11,455 bases of DNA, from assembly GCA_937925565.1 (NCBI GenBank), contig CALALM010000282.1, positions 1 to 11,455 of the forward strand. The letters are read 5' to 3'. A program made the translations under genes and the position numbers. Positions 1 through 6,418 of the stretch are shown piece after piece (the first letter of the stretch is position 1; each line of letters starts with the position of its first letter). Under the pieces are notes generated by a model that made no database searches, had not been told where the DNA came from, and saw only the letters and a program-made list of their open reading frames with translations. Origin of the DNA: an uncultured Centipeda sp. (GTDB lineage Bacteria; Bacillota; Negativicutes; Selenomonadales; Selenomonadaceae).

Positions 1-134
1 GATTGGCGTAGATTTTTTCGTCCGAACAAGGAGGCAAACCGGACGCATAGCCAAAGCTATGTGGAGGATTTGCCGACGAAGTACGGGCAAAAAAGATACG
101 TCAAGATGGCGGTGCTGAATTTATCAGTGCTTCC
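1..134 (-). repeat. MITE-like element, copy 1 (partial, cut by window edge)
   Basis: Read on the minus strand this stretch begins GGAAGCACTGATAAA at base 134 and stays alignable to the element at 4382-4515, in inverted orientation, at roughly 80 percent identity by eye with only one-base indels. The central hairpin CATAGC/GCTATG (bases 46-61) is kept although its loop differs. About 28 bp of the far end, including the second terminal repeat, lie outside the window. It ends 72 bases after the stop of the hydrogenase cytochrome gene. It has no coding capacity. The TTAA seen next to the inner copy is absent here (flank is CCAA on the plus strand), so its target duplication cannot be judged. Confidence 0.8.
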
Positions 135-138
135 CCAA

Positions 139-167
139 CACGAACACCTCGTTACGCAAGTGATCGT
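139..167 (-). repeat. 29-bp intergenic repeat word, copy A
   Basis: This word matches 6419-6447 at 25 of 29 positions in the same orientation. The core on the minus strand is ACGATCACTTG followed by YGTAACGAGG. Here it lies between the end of the cytochrome gene and MITE copy 1, and it can form an imperfect hairpin with flanking CGAAC/GTTCG arms (141-145 and 173-177 region). It has no T-run and so is not an obvious terminator. Its function is unknown. Confidence 0.55.
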
Positions 168-206
168 TAGGGTTCGCTTTTGGATATTGCGCTGTCTTCT
201 CAAGCC

Positions 207-890
207 TCACTCCACATCCTGTGCGTCCGCCGGCGTATGCCGCAGCAGCTTCGACCCTGCGAACATGCTCGACACCTCCGCCTCGCCCTCCATGAACTCC
301 GCGCGGATGACGAGATAGAAATGCCCGATCGCGAACAGCATGATCGCCCACGCCGCATAGTGATGCACAAAATGCGACATGAACTCGTTGCCGAGCACGC
401 GGTTCACCCAGCCAAAGAGGATGCCGCCGATCGCGGACGGCTCCGTCATATAGTACATGGCAAAGCCCGTCAGCACCTCGACCGCCACCATCCCATACAG
501 CCCCGCGTACGCCGCGCGCGCCAAGGGATTGCGCAGGAAGGGACGATGGGACGTGCGCAGGAAGATATAGTGCTGCACAACCTCCCACGCATCCAGATAG
601 TACTGCTTCTTCCAGAAATGCGGGAAGAGGCGGTCGCCGCGGCTGATGATGAAGCCGTAGACGCGCCCGATGAAGCCCGCGCAGAACGCGAACGCCGCGA
701 TGAAGTGGATGTTGCGGACGAGATTCATCAGAAGCGGCGTATTCGTCGGCTCCGAGGCAAGGATGACCACGGGCTTTGTGATCAGAAAGCCCGTGATAAA
801 GAGCACGATGATCGCCCCCACCATCAGCCAGTGAAAGATGCGCAGAAAGGGACTGAAGAGATAGTACTCCTTGCGTACTTCTTGTTTCAT
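207..890 (-). CDS. cybH: Ni/Fe-hydrogenase b-type cytochrome subunit (HyaC/CybH family)
   Basis: This 227-residue integral membrane protein is the quinone-reducing partner of the periplasmic-facing hydrogenase. It takes electrons from the distal Fe-S cluster of the small subunit through two b hemes. Four hydrophobic segments are visible at about residues 17-37, 58-80, 126-147 and 175-197. Histidines in or near these segments fit heme ligation (H20, H62, H173/H176/H177, H190), as in the HyaC/HupC family, and the length is normal for the family. The ATG follows the hyaB stop by 12 nt, with an AGGGGG ribosome site 8 nt upstream, so it is the third gene of the operon. Which histidines ligate heme is inferred from family knowledge. 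No hyaD-type protease gene follows; the next sequence is repeat DNA. Confidence 0.93.
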   Translation of the reverse strand: MKQEVRKEYYLFSPFLRIFHWLMVGAIIVLFITGFLITKPVVILASEPTNTPLLMNLVRNIHFIAAFAFCAGFIGRVYGFIISRGDRLFPHFWKKQYYLDAWEVVQHYIFLRTSHRPFLRNPLARAAYAGLYGMVAVEVLTGFAMYYMTEPSAIGGILFGWVNRVLGNEFMSHFVHHYAAWAIMLFAIGHFYLVIRAEFMEGEAEVSSMFAGSKLLRHTPADAQDVE

Positions 891-902
891 GCGGATCGCC
901 CC

Positions 903-2816
903 CTATTCGTCCACGCGTACGCCCGCATAGGGATCGGTCGTGACGACGCGGATCTTCTCCCCCTTCGCGTTAAAGAGGTGGGTCGAGCACGCCATGCACG
1001 GATCGAACGAGCGCACCGCCTTCACGATTTCAAGCGGCTTGTCCGCAATCTTCACGGGCGTATCCATCATCGTCATCTCATACGCACCATGCCCCGCCGC
1101 ATCATCGCGTGGGCAGGCGTTCCACGTCGTCGGCACGACCGCCTGATAGTTCGCCACCTTGCCGTCCTTGATGACAACCCAGTGACTGAGCGCGCCGCGC
1201 GGCGCCTCGTAGAAGCCGACGCCCTTTGCCTCCTTCGGCCACGTCGAGGGATCCCACTTGTCGTTGTTCACGACGCGCGTGTCGCCGCTCTTGATGTTCG
1301 CGACGAGCTTGTCAAAGAAGAACTTGCTGATCTCCGCCTGCAGCTGCGCATCGAGGGCGCGCGCCGCCGTGCGGCCGACCGTCGAGGGCAGCCATGCCTC
1401 GGGCGGCACGCCGAGCACCTTCGTCACCGCGTCGATCTGATCGACGATCATCTGCTCCGCCCATGTCAGCTCGCCGAGGAGTCCCTGCTTCGCCTTCGTG
1501 TAGAGCACGATGTAGCGCGCGAGGGGACCGACCTCGCAGAGCTTGCCGCGCCATTTCGGCGTCTTGAGCCACGAGTATTTGCCCTGCTCATTCAGCGCCT
1601 TCCACTCCGTCTTCGTGCCTTCCTTCGGCTCCGTGTAGTGCGGCTTCGTCTCGCCCTCCCACGGATGCAGCCCCTTGCTGTCGCCGCCGCTGTACTCATA
1701 CCAGCCATGCTCGACGCTCTCACTGATGACCTCGGGATCGGAGACATCCTCCATCTTAAAGTCGTAGACCTTTGCCTGCATCACGCCGCCCGCGAAGTTC
1801 TCCACGACGCCGTTGCAGCGTACGAGCAGCTTGCTGAAGAAATCGCCGTTTGTCGCGCCCGAGAACGGCTCCTCGGGGAACATGCCGAAGCCGAGCACGC
1901 GCTCCTTCGCGAGCCCACCACCCGAGACGTAGCCCTTCTGCACATACAGATGCCCGATCGCGAGCACGTCCGGCAGATAGTAGTCGTTCATCATGTGGCG
2001 CGCAGACTGGATCGAGCGGTCGACAATCGCAAGGCGCGCGGCGTTGATCGGCGCGTTGCCATCCTCCATCGAGATGGAGCAGGGCATGCCGCCGAGGCAA
2101 TAGTGCGGATGCGGGTTCTTGCCGCCGAAGACGACGTGCGGCACAACGAGATCGCGCTGCTTGTCCAGCATCTCCAGGTAGTGCGAGATCGCCATCAGAT
2201 GCACCTCGGGCGGCAGCATCTGATAGTCGGGATGATCCCACCACTGCGCAGAGAAGACGCCGAGCTGACCGCTCTCCACGATCTTCTGCACCTTCGCCTG
2301 GATCGCGGCGTAGTAGTCCGCGTTCGAGACGGGGAAGTCGTGCGGATATGCCTCCGTATCGAGTCCCTGAGGGCCGCGGAAGGGCAGGCGGTAGGTCGCG
2401 AGCACCGTATTCTGGAGTGCCGCCGTCGCCGCCGGATCCGCCTTGAGCGCCTCCAGTGGGCTGACCCAATCGAGGGCGTGCAGATGATAGAAATGGATGA
2501 TGTGATCCTGATGACCGAGGCACGCTGCAATGATGTTGCGGATGTAGTGCGCATTCTTCGGGATCGTGATGCCGAACGCATCCTCCACGGCGCGCAGGCA
2601 GCCGAGCGCGTGGGACGACGTGCACACGCCGCAGATACGTTGGATGTACGCCCACGCATCACGCGGATCACGGTCATTCATGACGAGTTCGAGGCCGCGC
2701 CATGCCGTTCCGGAGGAGATGGCATCCGTGACCTTGCCCGTTGCCTCATCGACTTGGATCTCGACGCGCAGATGCCCCTCAATGCGGGTGATCGGATCGA
2801 CAACTACGTGTTTCAT
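903..2816 (-). CDS. hyaB: [NiFe]-hydrogenase large (catalytic) subunit, group 1
   Basis: This 637-residue subunit carries the Ni-Fe(CN)2CO site that splits H2. Near the N-terminus are RIEGH (residues 11-15) and the first metal motif RICGVC...H (R60, C62, C65, H69). Near the C-terminus is the second metal motif DPCMACSTH (C607, C610, H613). A further 24 residues follow H613. In this family such a tail is removed by a dedicated endopeptidase after nickel insertion, so the mature protein should end at H613. The start codon overlaps the small-subunit stop by 4 nt (ATGA), with AGGTG 5 nt upstream, indicating translational coupling. There is no signal peptide, as expected, because the large subunit is exported with its Tat-tagged partner. 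Length and motifs fit membrane-bound uptake enzymes; the exact subgroup was not determined. Confidence 0.97.
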   Translation of the reverse strand: MKHVVVDPITRIEGHLRVEIQVDEATGKVTDAISSGTAWRGLELVMNDRDPRDAWAYIQRICGVCTSSHALGCLRAVEDAFGITIPKNAHYIRNIIAACLGHQDHIIHFYHLHALDWVSPLEALKADPAATAALQNTVLATYRLPFRGPQGLDTEAYPHDFPVSNADYYAAIQAKVQKIVESGQLGVFSAQWWDHPDYQMLPPEVHLMAISHYLEMLDKQRDLVVPHVVFGGKNPHPHYCLGGMPCSISMEDGNAPINAARLAIVDRSIQSARHMMNDYYLPDVLAIGHLYVQKGYVSGGGLAKERVLGFGMFPEEPFSGATNGDFFSKLLVRCNGVVENFAGGVMQAKVYDFKMEDVSDPEVISESVEHGWYEYSGGDSKGLHPWEGETKPHYTEPKEGTKTEWKALNEQGKYSWLKTPKWRGKLCEVGPLARYIVLYTKAKQGLLGELTWAEQMIVDQIDAVTKVLGVPPEAWLPSTVGRTAARALDAQLQAEISKFFFDKLVANIKSGDTRVVNNDKWDPSTWPKEAKGVGFYEAPRGALSHWVVIKDGKVANYQAVVPTTWNACPRDDAAGHGAYEMTMMDTPVKIADKPLEIVKAVRSFDPCMACSTHLFNAKGEKIRVVTTDPYAGVRVDE

Positions 2817-3901
2817 TCATGCACCTGCTTTCCCTCTTTTTCGAGCTGCTTCTCATGGCATTTCTTCTGCACGAGGCTTGCGCCCGCGTGCGCTGCGACA
2901 CCGACCGCCGTAGCAACGGCAAGACCTGCGCCGACCATATCCACATCGATGCCGTCGTACTCGGGCAGACGTTTCGAGAAGGGAGCGTCGTCCCAGAAAT
3001 TCGCGTTGCTACAACCGATGCAGGGCGCACCCGACTGGATGGGGTACGATAGCCCCTGATACCAGCGCAGATTGCCGCAGGAGTTGTAGGTCTCGGGCCC
3101 TCTGCACCCGAGGTGATAGAGACACCAGCCCCCCTTCGCCCCCGCATCGTCAAAGCGGTCGGCAAACATGCCCGCGTCGAAGAACGGGCGGCGGTAGCAG
3201 GTGTCGTGAATGCGGTTGCCGTAGAACTGGCGCGGCCGCCCCTCCCCGTCGAGCGGGGGCAGCGTGCCAAAGAGCGCGACGTGCATGACGACACCCGTCA
3301 TGACCTCGGGGATCGGCGGGCAGCCGGGCACGGCGATGTAGGGTTTCGAGCCAATGAACGAACGGATGCCCTTGGACTCCGTCGGATTCGGCGCAGCCGC
3401 CTGAATGCCGCCCGCCGTTGCGCAGGTACCATAGGCGATGACCGCCTTTGCCCCTTCGGCGACACGCCTCAGCGTATGCGCGAACGGATGCCCGCCCGAC
3501 ATGCAGGTGTACTCGTGCTCACCCGCTGCAACCGCGCCCTCGACCGCGAGGATGTACTCGCCGTGATACTTCTTGATCGTCGTCTCAAGGTGCTCCTCGA
3601 ACGGCTCGCCGCAGCCCGCACTGAGCACATGGCTGTACTCAAGCGCAATGCTGCTGAGCACCAGATCGGATGCGAGCGGCGCACCCGAGCGGATGAAGGA
3701 CTCATCACAGCCCGTGCACTCGTGCCCGTGCAGCCAGATGACAACGGGCAGCGGCTTCGTCTCCGCCGCCTCGACGACCTTCGTCATCATGTCCGTGCTG
3801 AGTCCCATCAGCGACGTGAGCGTCACGCAGCCCTTCAAAAAGCTGCGTCGGCTCATTCCCTTTGCGAGATAGGCCTCCCACAAGCTCTCCCTCTTACTCA
3901 C
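2813..3901 (-). CDS. hyaA: [NiFe]-hydrogenase small subunit, Tat-exported, membrane-anchored
   Basis: The start is taken as GTG at 3901 (362 residues) because AGGAGG lies 6 nt upstream; an in-frame extension to 3973 has no comparable site. A twin-arginine signal SRRSFLK (residues 17-23) precedes a hydrophobic stretch. All Fe-S ligands are present with spacing that matches the classical small subunit: proximal cluster C62, C65, C160, C194; distal cluster H232, C235, C260, C266; medial [3Fe-4S] cluster C275, C294, C297. The two extra proximal cysteines of oxygen-tolerant enzymes are glycines here (G64, G165), so a standard, probably oxygen-sensitive enzyme is inferred. A hydrophobic segment at about 321-344 anchors the C-terminus in the membrane. 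It is the first gene of the operon and overlaps hyaB by 4 nt. Confidence 0.96.
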   Translation of the reverse strand: MSKRESLWEAYLAKGMSRRSFLKGCVTLTSLMGLSTDMMTKVVEAAETKPLPVVIWLHGHECTGCDESFIRSGAPLASDLVLSSIALEYSHVLSAGCGEPFEEHLETTIKKYHGEYILAVEGAVAAGEHEYTCMSGGHPFAHTLRRVAEGAKAVIAYGTCATAGGIQAAAPNPTESKGIRSFIGSKPYIAVPGCPPIPEVMTGVVMHVALFGTLPPLDGEGRPRQFYGNRIHDTCYRRPFFDAGMFADRFDDAGAKGGWCLYHLGCRGPETYNSCGNLRWYQGLSYPIQSGAPCIGCSNANFWDDAPFSKRLPEYDGIDVDMVGAGLAVATAVGVAAHAGASLVQKKCHEKQLEKEGKQVHE

Positions 3902-3907
3902 ATGAAT

Positions 3908-3913
3908 CCTCCT
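3908..3913 (-). promoter_or_regulatory. Ribosome binding site of hyaA
   Basis: A perfect AGGAGG on the minus strand lies 6 nt before the GTG at 3901. It decides the start. An ATG overlapping that GTG by two bases (3903-3901) is in another frame and runs straight into TGA. Confidence 0.85.
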
Positions 3914-3971
3914 AACCAATACACAAGACACAAGTGCCCCTGCAGGCACCTTGATGAGAACCATCCCATTC

Positions 3972-3990
3972 ATTATAAAAGCTTTATAAT
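3972..3990 (-). promoter_or_regulatory. AT-rich palindrome overlapping a candidate -10 of hyaA
   Basis: ATTATAAA-AGC-TTTATAAT is a perfect 8-bp inverted repeat with a 3-nt centre. Its left arm contains TATAAT read on the minus strand (3977-3972), which would place a transcription start near 3966, about 65 nt before the hyaA GTG. A second TATAAT lies at 3994-3989. No good -35 is seen at 17 nt from either, so the promoter is weak or activator-dependent. The symmetry suggests a dimeric regulator site. It does not match the FNR or Rex consensus that I know. The role is inferred. Confidence 0.4.
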
Positions 3991-4072
3991 TATATTCCCT
4001 TTTGAAGAAAAAAGGAATACTATTTTTCTATATATGTCGCTAAATCCCCCGATACGAAAAAACAATAGAAAA

Positions 4073-4112
4073 GAGGCTGTTTCCCGTACCCAAAGGCACG
4101 ACAAACAGCCTC
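4073..4112 (-). terminator. Rho-independent terminator upstream of hyaA
   Basis: On the minus strand a perfect 10-bp stem, GAGGCTGTTT (4112-4103) with AAACAGCCTC (4082-4073), encloses a 20-nt loop and is followed by TTTTCTATTGTTTTTT. The T-rich side exists only on the minus strand. It lies about 170 nt before hyaA and about 500 nt after the end of the gene at 4619. It could therefore be an attenuator in the hydrogenase leader, the end of a small RNA, or a distant terminator of the upstream operon. Confidence 0.8.
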
Positions 4113-4121
4113 CCGAATCAG

Positions 4122-4372
4122 GCAAACGTCCCCGATGTTTGCGCACAAAAACACCATACGTCGCCTGTCTGCGGCCATTTTGTCGTTTCCTTTTCAAGGG
4201 GAAACGCGGCTTCCATTGGGAAACTATGCTTCGAAAGGGAAGGCACGGGCATTTCTGCACGAACCCTGTGCGCGTCTTGGGGCTCTCCACTCCGCAGCGC
4301 AGGCGCAATATCATAGGCACACTGCCCTTAGATATTTTTGCTCGGAAACGGGGAGAGGGCTCATTCTCTCCC
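4122..4372 (-). other. Structured gene-free leader segment (hairpin series) before the terminator
   Basis: I see no credible gene here. On the minus strand there are several hairpins in a row: GGGAGAG/CTCTCCC (4372-4351); a long one closed by AATATC/GATATT (4336-4307) with an inner AGG(G)CA/TGCCT; CGTTTCC/GGAAACG (4206-4184); and GCAAAC/GTTTGC (4142-4122), just ahead of the terminator. The string sits between a strong minus-strand promoter (with a MITE after it) and the terminator, so it would be the 5' leader of the hydrogenase message or a separate small RNA. I compared it from memory with the common riboswitch classes (cobalamin, Moco, SAM, TPP, glycine, T-box, fluoride, NiCo, c-di-GMP) and found no match. 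Confidence 0.4.
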
Positions 4373-4381
4373 ACGATTTAA

Positions 4382-4543
4382 GGAAGCACTGATAAATTCA
4401 GCACTGCCATCTTGATGCATCTGTTTTCGCCCTGACTGTGCCCTAGAATCCTCCACATAGCCTTTGCTATGCGTCCGGTTTGTCTCCTTGGCAGGACAAA
4501 AAATCTGCACCAATCTGACAAACTTCATTTTATCAGCGATTCC
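4382..4543 (+). mobile_element. MITE-like element, copy 2 (complete, 162 bp, TTAA duplication)
   Basis: The ends are imperfect terminal inverted repeats: GGAAGCACTGATAAA at the left and, read from the right end, GGAATCGCTGATAAA (13 of 15 match). TTAA flanks both sides directly (4378-4381 and 4544-4547), consistent with a 4-bp target duplication. There is no open reading frame of note, so mobility would depend on a transposase encoded elsewhere. A CATAGC/GCTATG hairpin with a 4-nt loop lies at 4456-4471. A diverged partial copy in opposite orientation is at 1-134. The parent insertion-sequence family was not identified. Confidence 0.8.
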
Positions 4544-4557
4544 TTAATTATTCGTTA

Positions 4558-4586
4558 ATTTTATCAGGATTTATGATGTATGTCAA
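4558..4586 (-). promoter_or_regulatory. Sigma-70-type promoter reading toward the hydrogenase operon
   Basis: On the minus strand TTGACA (4586-4581) and TAAAAT (4563-4558) are separated by exactly 17 nt. The predicted start, near 4551, is 4-8 nt from the TTAA flank of MITE copy 2. It lies downstream of the stop at 4619 and upstream of hyaA, with 650 nt between its start point and the hyaA GTG. It resembles the promoter at 10180-10152 (shared TGACATAC-TCATAAA), which supports its being real. Confidence 0.7.
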
Positions 4587-4618
4587 TATACGATATTTAT
4601 TCTCTGTATGTGTAGGAT

Positions 4619-5437
4619 TTATTTTGCGGATTTGAGCTTCTTCGCCGCCTTCTTCACGACATCGCGCTCCTTCTCCGCCATTGTGTTCGGGCGGATCTCG
4701 GCGGCGTGCCCATCGCGGTCACTCTCGGCAATCACGGCATTATCCCCGTCACAGGCAATGATCTCATAGGTGCGGATCGTATTGTCTTTGAGATTGAGCA
4801 CGCGGCGCTGGAGGGTGTAGCCGAGGTTCTCGTATGCCTCATCGTGCATGGCGCGGACGAACTGCGCCCTGCCGAGATCGTTGTAGAGGATAAGCTGCCA
4901 GTAGGAAATGCTGCCGTCCTCATTCCGCCTCATCCTCGAACGGTCAAAGAACCAGCCGCGCCGCTCGTCGCCCTCGATGAATGCCCAGTCGCCGTCCGCA
5001 AGCGTCACGGGGTCAATCGCGGTCGCCGCACCGTAGGCAGCCGCCTCCGCCGCTGTCTTCTCCTCCGCGGAGGGCGTCGACACTGGGGCGGTCTGTTCCG
5101 CATCCCCCGACGAGACGGCTTCCCCCTCCGCTGTGGGGGTCTCTTCCTTTGCGTCCGCTGCGGACATATCCGTGTCCGTCCGGCGGACAGATGCCCCCTT
5201 TTTGTCCGATTCCTTTCCGCCAACGGATTCATCGCCGAGATCGTCCATCTCCTCGTCGATGGCGCTTTCCTCCGCGTGTCCCGCCTGTATGTCGGAGTCC
5301 TTCTGTGTGTTCCCTGCAGTGGGCGCGTGCCCCTCCTCCGCTGTCATAACAGCGTGGATATCCTTCTTCTCGGCGGCGTGTCCCCACGCAGGGAGAATAA
5401 AAAATGCTGCGGCAACTAGGAAGATCATAGATTTCAT
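4619..5437 (-). CDS. Secreted acidic protein with C-terminal surface-adhesin-E-like domain, function unknown
   Basis: This 272-residue protein starts with a signal peptide (hydrophobic 4-18, likely cut near GHA/AEKK, residues 19-25). A low-complexity linker follows at about 25-140, rich in Glu, Asp, Ala, Ser and Thr. The compact C-terminal part, about 145-250, contains WAFIEGDERRGWFFDRSRMRR and a YWQLILYN strand. This pattern (Trp, then a Tyr/Phe-Asp-x-x-x-Ile/Met-Arg element, then an aromatic strand) recalls the surface-adhesin E type domain; the match is from memory and weak. A Lys-rich tail ends the protein. The start has AAGGAG 8 nt upstream and lies 12 nt after the M23 peptidase stop, so both are probably cotranscribed and act in the cell envelope. 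The linker looks like an extended spacer in the periplasm or wall. Confidence 0.75.
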   Translation of the reverse strand: MKSMIFLVAAAFFILPAWGHAAEKKDIHAVMTAEEGHAPTAGNTQKDSDIQAGHAEESAIDEEMDDLGDESVGGKESDKKGASVRRTDTDMSAADAKEETPTAEGEAVSSGDAEQTAPVSTPSAEEKTAAEAAAYGAATAIDPVTLADGDWAFIEGDERRGWFFDRSRMRRNEDGSISYWQLILYNDLGRAQFVRAMHDEAYENLGYTLQRRVLNLKDNTIRTYEIIACDGDNAVIAESDRDGHAAEIRPNTMAEKERDVVKKAAKKLKSAK

Positions 5438-5449
5438 GCGATTCTCTCC

Positions 5450-6361
5450 TTATAAATAGCCGGCGGGATTGACCGGCTGACCGCCCACGCGCACCTCGTA
5501 GTGCAGATGGGGACCCGTGGAGCGCCCCGTGGAGCCGACGTAGGCGATCACCTCACCGCGCCGCACGGTCTGCCCGACGGTGACCGCAATGGCAGAGGCG
5601 TGCCCGTAGCGGGTCACGACACCGCTGCCGTGGTCAATATCGACCATGTTGCCGTAGCCGCCGTTCCATCCCGCCGCAGTGACAACGCCGTCGGCAGTCG
5701 CGACAATCGGCGTGCCCATCTCGGCGGCGATGTCGATCCCCTGATGGAACTCCGTTCCGCCAAAACGCAAACCGTAGGGCGAGCTGACATAGCCTGCGGT
5801 CGGCCAGATGGAGGGCGATGTGTGGGGGGCGTCGTCCGAGACAAAACCGACTGCGCCGGGGAAGCTCTCGTGCATACTCCGGGCAAGGAGGTCGATCGAA
5901 GAGCGACGTGTGGCGAGGCGCGTCTCGATCATCGCAAGCGCTTCGCCAATCTCAGCGGTTGTGAGATCATGCGCCGCACCGCCTGTGGGAGCAACCGTCC
6001 CCTCCTGTACGGTATCCTCATCCTCCGCCGCAGGAGGCGCACCGACGATGGCACGCAGCCCGTCCTCGGAACGACGGAGCTGATCGAGATCCTGTTGCAG
6101 TGCGGACGCCTTTTTCGACACCTGCAGAATCTGTTCCTGCTGAATGCGGTTCGCTTCGCGCAGCTGCGCGGTCTCCGACTCGTGCACGGAGCGGTTCATC
6201 AATGTGCAGACGGAAAACACGGAAGCTGCCATGAAAACGAGAGCTGCCACAGCTGCAGATGCGGCGAGCAGGCGCAAAGAGCACGGGGAGAGGCGCACGG
6301 TGCGCGTCACGTCCTCCTCATTGTCAATGAATTGGATTTTATAGCGGGTTTCTTCGTTCAA
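5450..6361 (-). CDS. M23 family metallopeptidase (LytM/NlpD-type), membrane-anchored with coiled coil
   Basis: The start chosen is TTG at 6361 (303 residues), because AGGAG lies 6 nt upstream. The in-frame extension to 6439 runs into the repeat at 6419-6447 and is unlikely to be translated. Residues 1-28 are cytoplasmic, about 29-52 form one membrane segment, about 57-105 look like a coiled coil, then comes an acidic and Ala/Pro linker and a C-terminal peptidase domain from about 185. Zinc ligands are visible: H206 and D210 in HQGID, and H285/H287 in HLH; H254 is also conserved in the family. An active enzyme cutting peptidoglycan cross-links, or an amidase activator of this fold, is inferred. 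With all metal ligands present, hydrolase activity is favoured. The next gene begins 12 nt downstream. Confidence 0.92.
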   Translation of the reverse strand: MNEETRYKIQFIDNEEDVTRTVRLSPCSLRLLAASAAVAALVFMAASVFSVCTLMNRSVHESETAQLREANRIQQEQILQVSKKASALQQDLDQLRRSEDGLRAIVGAPPAAEDEDTVQEGTVAPTGGAAHDLTTAEIGEALAMIETRLATRRSSIDLLARSMHESFPGAVGFVSDDAPHTSPSIWPTAGYVSSPYGLRFGGTEFHQGIDIAAEMGTPIVATADGVVTAAGWNGGYGNMVDIDHGSGVVTRYGHASAIAVTVGQTVRRGEVIAYVGSTGRSTGPHLHYEVRVGGQPVNPAGYL

Positions 6362-6367
6362 GTTGTT

Positions 6368-6372
6368 CTCCT
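6368..6372 (-). promoter_or_regulatory. Ribosome binding site deciding the TTG start of the M23 peptidase
   Basis: AGGAG on the minus strand is 6 nt from the TTG at 6361. No comparable site precedes the longer in-frame start at 6439. Confidence 0.7.
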
Positions 6373-6418
6373 GATGGTGTACGCAGTTCTTTGGATTGGT
6401 TATGCTATGCGTACTCCT

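Noticed and set aside
180..3059. Long plus-strand open frame of 959 codons antisense to the hydrogenase genes
   Set aside because: It is an antisense shadow of GC-rich genes: the translation is extremely rich in Arg and His with no domains, it has no ribosome site, and the minus-strand genes beneath it have all family motifs.
4073..4372. Known riboswitch or tmRNA/6S/RNase P RNA in the hydrogenase leader
   Set aside because: A short GGGGACGTT resembles the tmRNA start, but no tag frame, acceptor pairing or CCA end is present. Conserved boxes of common riboswitches were looked for and not found.
3973..4374. Minus-strand frame of 133 codons upstream of hyaA
   Set aside because: It reads through the intrinsic terminator and AT-rich promoter region, has no ribosome site and has an uncharacteristic composition. 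Treated as leader, not gene.
3113..4381. Plus-strand frame of 422 codons across hyaA and its leader
   Set aside because: It runs antisense to hyaA and then through the terminator and hairpin region, with no recognisable protein features. It ends at the MITE edge by chance.
1..4547. Hydrogenase operon as cargo of a composite transposon
   Set aside because: The flanking elements carry no transposase, differ by about 20 percent, and only one end of copy 1 is visible. Base composition of the cargo does not differ clearly from its neighbours. Kept only as a weak possibility.
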